The notes below the pieces were generated by a model. It was not told where the DNA came from, made no database searches, and saw only the letters and a program-made list of their open reading frames with translations. A program made the translations under genes and the position numbers. Below, piece after piece: positions 1 through 10,600 of a stretch of DNA of 64,000 nucleotides (position 1 is the first letter of the stretch; each line of letters begins with the position of its first letter). The stretch is taken from positions 13,140,328 through 13,204,327 of the forward strand of contig NC_092019.1 of the NCBI RefSeq assembly GCF_042242105.1, written 5' to 3'. Origin of the DNA: Pempheris klunzingeri (lineage: Eukaryota > Chordata > Actinopteri > Acropomatiformes > Pempheridae).

Positions 1-1898
1 GGACTGTGGTATTGACCAACTGGGACAAAACCCAGAGATTCAGCACACATTGGAAGGAAGATCTGTCCTTGGTCTTGAGAAAAGTCTGGGAAGCTACTAT
101 AGAGGCACTGGTGTATTTACTGAGTTTAAACACATCATTGCTTTAAGATTTGCCTCTGTCAGGTTGGCTCTCTATGTGTTGTTTGTCCGACAGCTCTTGA
201 ATGAAGATGGGATCCGTTGCTCACTTGGGCACTCACCTCTTTAGAAATGGCAGTCACAAGGCACCAGTGGAAATGATAATTAAATAAATTGCCAGAATCC
301 CCTCAGGACCAATTCTCTACAAACGGTAACATTTATATAAATGCATATATCCACATAATGACATAATCTGAAAAAATCTGCTCCCTTTGGCTCCAGCTCG
401 TGCTCCTCATGACAAGTGCAAGAATCCACTCAACAGTGTGGATTCTTGCACTCTTGTGTGAATGCCTGAATAAAAACGGCCAATCAGAACCAGGAGGCGT
501 CTTTAACGTAGTGTCAATCACTGCTAAAGCACATGCTGCACATGTTAATTCTCGCTATGTGGAGTAAAGGAGGCGTCAATCCTCAGGCAAGTAGCAGCCT
601 GGATGCTAACGTCAGAGGTACATTTCTCAGCGCTCTGCTCTTTTCCAGTCACACATACAGCTGATCTTAACGTAAAGCACCCACTCTGTAACTTGGTCTG
701 TCTGTTCAGTTTTGAGGCATAAAAGTGAAGCACAGCGCAGCAGGAAGGGACAGGGACCTGAAGGTTCCACTCACTAAAATGTCCACTGTTTTCTCAATGA
801 GGCCAGCAAATGTCATACACAGACAGAATGATAAACAGTTCCTTGAGAATGAAAGTTTGAAATACATATAACAATTTAACAAAAATAGATAGAGATTGTA
901 AAACTCCTCTTTCCAGGCTGTGAAAGGAGATATGATTGAGTGACCGACATCTTTCCTTGGAGCGCATGACTACAAGCCCTCCGCTGGAGTGCTAAGGAGT
1001 GGCTGGGATGTGCAGTATAGTTTATGATTGCTAGTGGCTTGTAGCTTGACCTTCACATACCAGCTTAAAAGACAGATGGAGGCAGACAGAGACAGATAGA
1101 ACATCTGCAGACAGGTTGTGCATTAGGTACTTGAACCATTACTATGGTGCAGCTCCACATCCATGGGTCTGTCTCCAGGGGTGTACTGGAAAAGAAATTC
1201 AGCCCTGGACTCTGGTCAAACCAGTGATTTGCCAGAATACACACGCAACACGCTTTCATTTGAACTCCAAATCGCAGGCACACGGTGAGGGCTGGCAAAC
1301 AGACAGGCTCAGGTGACTGTATTTTTTTATGGTTTTTGTCTGGGATTTGGCCCAGTGTGTTGGTACACTACTGTCTGGCTCCAACACTGGTGATTTTAGA
1401 GTGTCAACTGAAGGAGCCACTGCAGTTTCTATATATAGCGTTGCAGTTTCAGGGCTTGTTTGATTTGTCAGCACTGTTCAGTACTGCAATCTACACACCT
1501 AGACACTGACTCAGAGCATTGTTGGAGACAATAACTACAGCCCAGTGCCTAAAAGTGGTTCTGGATTCCTGTGATTGAAATTCATACTTTAGTGTGGGCT
1601 TTGACTTGATTAATTCATCGGTATCAACACGGTATGTCAGTCCCTTCCCTTGCAAAAATACTCTGCTTGGCCAGAAAGCACTTGTCCACTGAGTGGTCAG
1701 TCAAGTCCAGACAGATTCTCATGGTACCATACCCCTGGGGAAACCTGATCACTGCAGTAATCCAAGGTCCAGTCAGGTTCAGTAACCATATTATCTTCAG
1801 CACCTCTTCAGGATGGGGAATAGTGGATGGATTTTTAACAATACAAATGTACTACATATCAAACTAATTCCTATTCTGCAGACAGGGCACACGCTGCT
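1..1898. other. Intergenic segment, no gene recognised
   Basis: Short open frames occur on both strands but none has a recognisable domain, splice context or sustained length, so I call no gene. The only structured piece is a perfect 15-bp hairpin at 415-452, listed separately. The segment lies beyond the unrecognised ORF at 1899-2324 and could hold intron or untranslated sequence of a gene outside the window. Confidence 0.5.
415..452. repeat. Perfect short inverted repeat (hairpin)
   Basis: Arm 415-429 is the exact reverse complement of arm 438-452, with an 8-base loop (430-437). A weaker match (ACAAG/CTTGT) continues outward past a two-base offset. It could be a MITE centre or a small hairpin RNA. 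Nothing shows that it is transcribed. Confidence 0.7.
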
Positions 1899-2312
1899 TC
1901 ACATTGCCTCACTGTATTCCTCAACCTCTTGAATGAAGCAAGTGCTCATGGGATGAAATAAGACTGTCTGGATGTTTTCTCTGAAATCAGGATCTAATAC
2001 ATCACAGAGTTTGTGCTTCGCTTGGTTTCCCCAAGGATATTCTAATATTGGCAACAGGACTTCCTCTGACAGTGTCTCAGCCAGGCCAAATACACTTATG
2101 GACTTCAGTATTGCAAACTTTCCCGGACCACTTCCACATCTCATGCTGCTCCTCTGGGTGCCTCCTGATCTGGCATTCAGAGGTTTAATGTTAAGGACCA
2201 TTTTGCTGCTAATTCTTTTCAGAGTCAGACACTTGCACACTCTTGATGATGTGAGCTGTGCAGGAGGAACCTTGGTCTTTAGGTACTTCCTCACCAGTCT
2301 GCTGAAGCACAT
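1899..2312 (-). CDS. Unrecognised ORF of about 137 codons, possibly a terminal exon
   Basis: This is an uninterrupted minus-strand frame from an ATG at 2312 (beginning MCFSRLVRKYLK) to a TGA at 1899-1901. The composition is protein-like rather than low-complexity: a basic N-terminal third, then a mixed segment containing LPILEYPWGNQAKHKLCDVL and ending EEVEEYSEAM-like acidic residues. An in-frame stop lies four codons before an upstream GTG, so a longer single-exon start is unlikely. I do not recognise the family. No convincing splice acceptor or polyadenylation signal was found. It may be the last exon of a minus-strand gene, a retrocopy fragment or chance. Confidence 0.3.
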   Translation of the reverse strand: MCFSRLVRKYLKTKVPPAQLTSSRVCKCLTLKRISSKMVLNIKPLNARSGGTQRSSMRCGSGPGKFAILKSISVFGLAETLSEEVLLPILEYPWGNQAKHKLCDVLDPDFRENIQTVLFHPMSTCFIQEVEEYSEAM

Positions 2313-2324
2313 CTTTGCTGCCAC

Positions 2325-3424
2325 TTCTGTTCACTCTCTCACTTCTCCATCCATTTCAGTGTACTCAAAGTAAAAGTAAAGACGGGTAGCACAAGACCTA
2401 GAAATCCCTGCTGTTAATTTTCAATCATTAACTGTTCACATAGTGGACTTTCTTACAAGACAGGAATTTTCCGACATCCGTGATGTCCATGTTTTCTGAT
2501 CTAGCCCAAAGCACTGGGATTTTGCTTGTCAGTGGCAGGCACTAATGGATTTGTTGAGTCACTGGCACGGACGATAACTAGCTTTCAAGCCGTTTGATCT
2601 TGTGGTTTCTCTCAACTTACTCAAGTCAACACAAAGATCTGGCCCAAGCAAAGTAGTGTACACAGTAACGTCTTTGTTTAATTCAATAGTGGGACAGAGA
2701 TGACTGGGCCCACATCACTGACAGCGATTCACAATATCCTTCTAGCTCAGGATTGCAACAGCTACACGTGAAAGTGCATGAAATGAAAAGCAATCGATTT
2801 CTTCTTACTATGGGCGTGCAGCATCTATGAAACTGCACACTTGCTGATGTGTACTCCAGAAAGAGGTCTCTGCCAGCTAACTCGAATCCATAAGAACAAA
2901 TTAAGAAACATTTTAGATGTTCTTGCCCAAGAACAGGGTTGATAGAAATGCCCCTTTTCACAGAAACCAGCATTACTGTATCTGTTATTATGACAACTCT
3001 GTGGAGCTGAGCTGGTGCTTCAGTCTGGATCATGAATCTGGGCTGAAACAGTTCCTTTGTCACATCATGCTATGACCATAGAGCAGAATATGTATGAATA
3101 ATATTCATTTCTCAGTGTTCTTTATAATTTAAGTCAATATGGTTAGGATTGCCTGTTTATAGAAAGTTTGGGTTTGTATCAGTGTTAATCTTTGCAAAGC
3201 ACCATAAGACTTGTTTTTAAAAACACTCGACAAATTAATTGACTTAAGCATTTTCAAGAATTCTGTTACATTAACAAGCCAAAATAAAGATCAACATTGG
3301 CCATGTGGGCTCGTCTACCATTAAATCTACTTTCAAATGGCACAGTCATAAAATAATTAGAACAAAAAGGGCCTTAGCATGTGTGACAGTATTTTGAATA
3401 AAATAAAAACAGAAATTTTCAACA
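2325..3424. other. Intergenic segment, nothing recognised
   Basis: A minus-strand open frame of 126 codons at 2683-3063 has no recognisable motif and an unusual Cys/His/Ser-rich composition. I treat it as chance. No repeats of note were seen. Confidence 0.4.
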
Positions 3425-3680
3425 CCCATCAATTTTCTGTGCCTGCTTATCCTATTTAGGGTCAAAGCGGCAGAAGCCAATATCAGAGGCAGGGTGCAAG
3501 CTGGACATGCTGCCAATCACAGGGCTACCACACAATGGCAACCACAGAGTTCAGTTTGACATGTCCTTAGATTGTGAGGGAGAACATGCAAGCTCCACAC
3601 AGAGAGGCCCCTAGAATCTGCTTGAATCAGACCAGGACCAGCACCAGCACTAACCATTGAACTGCCACACAGGCTGTGCA
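3425..3680 (+). mobile_element. L2-type LINE 3' tail, diverged
   Basis: The segment follows the order of the common teleost L2-like 3' end: 'ttttctgtgcctgcttatcc', 'agggtcaaagcgg', 'gctggacatgctgccaatcacagggct', then 'gggagaacatgcaagctcc' with 'acacagagaggcccc', and a final 'gcactaaccattgaactgcc'. Each block is a mutated form of the consensus as I remember it, so this is an old insertion. Only the tail is present, with no reverse-transcriptase frame. Confidence 0.7.
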
Positions 3681-4631
3681 CTTCCTCCTATTGTTATCTA
3701 CCAGTTGACAAGTTCTACCAAAAGCAAACTGGGCAGACTAAATGTTCAACACTCTTACTTAAATGTTGTTCACAGTTATACCCACAAGCTGATTTTTACC
3801 TAACCTACTGATCTAAAAGTGAGTATAGTCACTTTTACACTACACAAAGTATTTACTCTTATATATTCCCAAAATCAACCATTTTTGTGAAACTGAGTGA
3901 GGCTTCTCACAGCTTCCTTTCCATTTGCTTCCCCATTAGTGCCCAGAAATAAATACAAACCCACAAATTGATTTTATAGTTGACTTTACTCCTTAATTGA
4001 ATGCATCAACTGATTTTTTAAAAATAAAAGTAACATCCTTAGGCTGAGAAAAGAATACTCATTAAGAACATCTTTCAAACGTTTCCACATTATAATATCA
4101 AAAATGCAACCCATAATAAACAGAAATGCTAAACTGAAAATTACAAAATTATCTATAGTACATGAGGAGTCATAGAAAATACCAATAGATTAAAATGAGC
4201 AGCTCGAATGTTACACATTTTCAACAAAACTGACTCAAAACTATTTCAAAATAAATGTCAAACATCAAAAATGATCATGACTAATTAACAATTTGAGCCT
4301 TTATCCAAGACATTTTATGAACATCTTATCCCATCATGCTGTCTGTATTCATCACACAGAATATTGTCATGAAATTTACAAAGAAATTATCTGGCGAACT
4401 AACTGTATACAAATTCCATTAGAACTAAAAATATATACAATGTGGATAGGAACTCAAGAGAAGATGCCCTGTCAGCGAGTCAAGAGCTTTACAAGTATGC
4501 AAGAAGGGCAAAAAATACAAATTTGTGATTTCAAGTGGAGGTACGCAGTTAGATGTAAGGCATGAAAAGGATTTCAAGTTACTTTTATAGTTATTCAAAG
4601 GGAAGATAAGGTAGATGGGATGCAACAGCCA
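3681..4631. other. AT-rich segment, probable 3'UTR and flank of the large zinc-finger gene
   Basis: This AT-rich stretch lies just downstream of the large zinc-finger stop codon (minus strand). I found no clear AATAAA on the minus strand close to the stop, so the 3' end of the transcript is not located. No other gene is evident. Confidence 0.4.
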
Positions 4632-7600
4632 TTACCGAGAGGACCCAGCATGGGTCTGTTGATGTTCCTCCAGTAGGTGAGGAAAAGCAAAGGCCTTGTC
4701 ACATTCGGTGCATTCATAGACAACTTGGCCGACGTGACTTTCTTGATGCTGCCTTAGAAGAGACCACTGGCTGAATGACTTGTAGCACATATCACAGCGG
4801 TACTCAATGGTTTCAGCATGCAATCTCATATGCAAAGACAGATCCTGTGCTGAACTGAATTCAGTGCGGCACTGGCTACATTTTAGCACGTTCTCTTCTG
4901 ATCGAGTTGCGATTTGAGCAGCCAGTTTTTGACGGTGCCTTCGCTCGTGCTCTTTGAGGTACCGCTTCACGGCAAACGTTTTTCCACACAGCTCACATTT
5001 GAACGGTTTTTCATTTGGGTGCTGTTTATTTTGATGCTCCAAGAGACCACTTTTTGAGGAAAACAGCATTGAGCAAACAGGGCAATTGAACAAGTCCTCT
5101 CCAGTAACATCAACCTCCTCTTCATCCCCTTCTGCTTGATAAGTTGGAGGGGATGTCTTAGCTGTTGGATTTGAGTATTCAGTCTTCCTCTCTGCGTGCT
5201 GTTGACGCGAACAGCGGTGATGGCAAAAAGCCTCGCTTCCCAAAAAGCTCTGGCCACACACGCATTCAAGTTCAGTAGATGATGCCAGATGACGGCGCTC
5301 ATGTTCTTCGAGCTTAGTTCCAGAGGGAAATGTCATTTGACAAATTTTGCATTGAAATGCACCATCCAGATGAGTGGGGAAATGACGAATCAATTCAGCG
5401 GAACTAGCAAAACACTGATGACAAACTGGACATATGAACCCATGTGAAGAACCTTCATATTTATCTGCCGTGTTAAGTTTAATTTCTGCTGTAGCATCAT
5501 CATCATGGCTTTTAAGATGGCTGAGGAAGTGCTGAGAGGAGGAAAAACTATTGTTGCATTTATTGCATGGATATTCACCAGTAGAACATGATAGTTGATG
5601 GGTTGACCTGTGCTTTTTCAGGTGAGATGCATGCAGAAAATGTTTATCGCAGTCCGAACATGAATATGGTCGCTCTTTGGCTTCCATGCAACCATGCTCC
5701 GACAGCTCCTCTGGGTCTCTGAAGCGCTCACTACAAACGCCGCAACGATATTTCAGTTCTTTGGTGACCACTGGTGAGCTTTCAGAAAGTGAAGCTAGCT
5801 TCTCACATACTTCCCTTGAAACTGAAGGTGGGTGACTTTCACCTGCCTTAGAGTGGTATTTCCGATGCTCAGCTCTACTACTCTTGGAGAGAAACACACG
5901 ATTGCATATGTCACATGGGAAGTTCTCTTCCTGGTGGGTGGACATATGCTCTGCTAACTGTGTGGGTCCTGTGAAACTGAGGTGACACTTAGAACAACGG
6001 TAAGGACGACTCTTTCCATGAGTATGCTTGTGTTTACGCAGTGCAAAGAGAGAGACAAAACCCCTGCCGCATGCCTGACACTGAAATTCAGATTTGTGCA
6101 TTCGTTGATGCTGCTGCAACTGGGATGCCTGGAAAAAACATCGACCGCATTCTGCACATTCATGTGGTTTTTCACCCAGGTGACACCGTTGATGATCCTC
6201 TAGACTTTCCGACGTTGGGAAGGTCTTGCCACACACGTGGCATGGGAAGTATGGTGCAGAGTCTGAGTCGCTGTCCTCAGTGCAGTTATTTTCATCCTCA
6301 TCACTTTCACCAGTTGCACTGACTTGACTGCTGGATTGTTGCTCAGTGCTGCTCTTCCCCTGTACAGTACTCCCAAGATCCCTCTGCTCTTTTTGATGCC
6401 ATTTTCTATAGTGTCTTGCCAGTGACTTTTTGACTGAATAGGTCTTGCTACAGAAACGACAGGTGAATACATCATCTGGATGGTCTTCACTGTAATGACT
6501 GCATAAAGACAATCTTGTCCAAAACCTTTGATGACACAATTTGCAAGCATAAGGTCTATTTGGGTCATGACATGTTCTGTGGTTTTCAAGATCAGATGAA
6601 GTGTACACCATCTTGGAACAGTCAGGGCATGGGTATTTCTTTTCAATTTCATGCAACTTCATGTGCTTTTCAAGATTTCCTTGGCTTGCACACACCCGCC
6701 CACACTTAGTACAAGTGTTGTGCTTTTTTGCTTGTTCCTGCCGTCCATGTTCTTCAAGGTGACTAATGAGCATTAAGCCATCCGTGTAGCTTTTGTCACA
6801 TTCTGAACACTGGAACTGCACAGCTTTCTTCTCTTGACTTGAGCTGCCTTGCACCTGATCTCCTTCTGAATTTTGTGAGGATTCATCCACTTGATCCTCT
6901 TTGCAGGAGAAGTTAGTCCGTAAAACCCCAGTACCAGTTGTTTTGGAACCTTCTTTGAACACTAGAACAGAGTCATTCAACGCAAAGTCAATCTCTGCTT
7001 TCAAAGGGACTTCCAACTGTTGGGTTGCATTCCTCTCTGACATACAGCCAAATCTACATTTCCTGTAGTGATTACGGAGAAGACTTTTATTCCAGAAGCC
7101 TTTCTTGCATGTTTTGCAGGTGAAAGGATTCTCCACTGCGTGCACTCGTGCATGACCAGTTAGTCCAGCTTTATTTGAAAAGCTCATATTGCACTCTGAG
7201 CAGGTGAATGGTTTGGGGAGCTCCGCATCAAGAGCTGTATCCAGTTTACAGATTAAATTAGCACCATCATTAATCTCTTCACCACAACTCACATCCATAG
7301 GCTCTTCTTTAATGTTTCGTATATTTGACAGATGGTGTTGTAGGGGAGCAGTAGATACTGGTGGAACCATTGTTTCCATTTTATGTGCATTTAAAAAATG
7401 CTCTTGGAGCTGTGAAAATATCAAAAAACGAGAACTACAGTATGCACAAGAAAAGCCTTTTAGTGGGCTTTGAGAACTTTGAGTCTGTTGGCTTTGGCAA
7501 ACTACTGATTTTGACGAGTTGGGAGTTGAAGTGCAACTTTTTTTGTGACTTTCCAACCTGGCTTGAGAGAAAAATCCTCCACATTTGTCACAGAGCTCTT

Positions 7601-10600
7601 TAGTTTGCTGTTGTTTCTTACCGCACTTCGGGAAATGACGCTGCAGATAATCCTTCCTTATAAACCTCTGACCACAATAATCACAGGGATATGGCCTCTC
7701 TCCTGTGTGCAGGCGGGTGTGCACGTTTAATTGCCAGCCGTTTCCAAAAGTACGGGGGCAATAACTACATAGAAATCTGCCCTTTTTGTTAAAATAAGGT
7801 TGGATTCTCTGGAGAACTTGATTTCTCACTCCAATGAATGACTTTGTCTCATTTTCTGCAGAAATATTTGTTTCTTGGGTGACCTTCCTGCACCTTTTCA
7901 TCTTCCTATGGCTCTTCAGGGATTTTTCATGAGTGAATGAGGAGCCACAGCGTGTGCATTTGAATTGTTTTGTAACATGGAACAAAGTGTTATGTCGGGC
8001 AAGTTTAGCCTGAGTTGCGAAGCTCCTTGAGCAGATTTCGCAGTCGAATGACTCTTGCTTTTCGGCAGCCTCTATGGCAAACTTATTTTGCCAACCCTTG
8101 CCTACATCATCCAAACTGATTTTGGGAATACAGACTTCCAGTCGTGCCCTTTTCCCTTTACAACGAGTCTGATGTACTTTCAGATGATCATACCTTGAAA
8201 AGCAGCTGTCACATGCTTTACAGCGATACGGCTTCACCTCGTTGTGTGTCAAGATGTGACGTCTCAAGTTTCGGGATTTCATGAAAGTCTTGGTGCAGAA
8301 TTTGCATTTGTACTCAGCTTCACCTTCTGCTTGGGACTTTTGTGCAGCCTCTTTGAGAATAGGCATGTCTGACACATGTGTTGCAGCATCAATTTTGACT
8401 TTTGACTGCCCTTCTTTGAAAACACCATCACAGAAAGATTCATGCTGCAAACACATCGTCTGACTTCTGAATCTGCAGCCACAGTGTCTACATGCATAAG
8501 GTTGCAAACCAGTATGTGAAACAAGATGTCTGAAGAATACTGATCTGAACCTGAATCTCTGTGTACAGTGAGGGCATTTAAACGGGAACATGTTCTTGGT
8601 ATCACTGGACTGTAATGGCACTTTTTGGACATTCTGCCATGCGTGTGACATGCTTTCACTGACATCCTCATTAAGAGATAAGGTAGTGTTGAGCTCTGCA
8701 GTCCCACTGCATTTCATCTGATGTTGATTTAATTTTCGAAATCCAAAGTACTGCCCACATCTTGAGCATAGAAGCAGAGTGTTTGTCTTGTGGCCACGGT
8801 GATGATTTTTCAGACGGTTTTTCTTATAAAACATCCGTGGACAATAGGAACATGGATGTGACCCCTTTGCGTCAGACTCCACTGTGACAAGATGTCTGGT
8901 TTGAGCAGGCAAACACTTAGCACTGTGAAGTTTAAGGTACAAGTCACGGTAAAACTGTTTCCCACAGTTAGTGCAGGAAAATGGCTTGTCTCCAGTATGT
9001 TTGACCATGTGACGCACCAAATAGCGTCGATTAGTGAAATTATCTTTGCAAAATGGACACTGGGTTGTTGAGGACCTAGATATGTGTGTCAGGCAATGTT
9101 TTCTTAGCACTTGGGCATCATCAAACATCTCTTTGCACAGGGAACATTGTAGCTGCTTTGGTCCACTCTGCTCTTTCATAGTCTCCAAGGACTGCTGTGG
9201 TTTTAGTGGTGGTCCCTCTTCAAGCTGAGGAGCCTTATTTTCCTTTCTTTTGTGGGAGCGTAGATGCCTTAGGAGGTGTGCAGGATACTGGAACTGCTGA
9301 TGACAGTCTGGACATTGAAGCATTCCCCTTTTAAGATGTGAACTTCTGTGCTGGATCAGTTCTCCAATAGTTGGAAGAATCTTTCTGCAGACAGTGCACT
9401 GTATCCTCCTCTGGTGGACGATTTTATGACCAATAAGATAGGCGCGTTTCTTGAATCCTTTTCCACATTCCAGGCAGCGGTATGGTCTTTCGCCTCTGTG
9501 ATTGCGCTCATGTTTCTTCAAGGACTGTGATGTGCCGAAACATTTTCCACAAAAATGACAGCTCAGGGCAAGACTGCTCTTTGCTTCAGTTGATTTTAAG
9601 TTATCTTTACTCTCTTCAGTCTCTGGACTGCTAGAAGTTGCTGGTTTAGACATTGTAGAGAAAACTGAATTTCTGTACTTGAACATTTTGCCAGTGAGTT
9701 TAAACAATTCATGTTTCTTCATATGTCTGTACTTTCCAGATGCATGACAAAAAACTGCTGGACAAAGATTGCATTTGTAACGTGGTACAGGCTTGGAGGC
9801 TCTTGAAACTAGTGGCGGTTGTTTTTTCTGTTCATCTTCCTTAGTCAGTTTTTTCTGCTCATTTTCCTTTGGCCGTTTATTATGTTCATTTTCCTTTGAC
9901 TGTGTTGTCTGCTGAAACTTTTGCATTGATTTTGCCCTCTCTTTTGCAAGGCGATTGAGACAATCTCTAAGGCAGAATGTTTTAATATGCCTGTATCGGT
10001 TGGATGATAAGGTGAAGGTGGTGTGGCACAGGGGACACAGATATTTACCGGCAAGTTTTCCCTTGCCACCGTTTGTTGCAACTCTGATACAGTCACGCAA
10101 ATGTCGAGCCCTGTTGTATGAATACTTGAAAAGCCGTGGGCAAAGAGGACATTTGTATTTTCCTTTTGTCTCATCATCGACTTTTTCACTTTCTTCACCA
10201 CTGAGTGTTGTGGTACACTGACTTGAAAAAACTGCCAAATTCGTTCTCTTGTGTATGTTGTGTAAGTGCTTTTTGGCCTTCTCTACAGGTGAGAAGCTTT
10301 TACTGCATAAACTATACAGATTAGTTTTGGATATGTCAACAAGCTTCACGCAGCATTCAGGCAGATTTGCATATGGTTTGTTCTGTACCAAATCCTTTTG
10401 TGGTGGCGCTTTAGTTTTCCTGACAACAGCATCGGGATTTTTAACTGGAAATGTTGTCATCTTACATCTACCTGGTATATTCCTGTGTCTTTGCAAGGTA
10501 CTAGTCTGTGCAAAATATAACCCACATCCATTACACTTGTAGGGTGTTTTGCCAGTGTGAGACCGCATATGCCTGATATATTGATAGAGTTTTGGAAATA

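Noticed and set aside
2683-3063. 126-codon minus-strand open frame
   Set aside because: Odd Cys/Ser/His composition, no motif and no splice or polyadenylation context.
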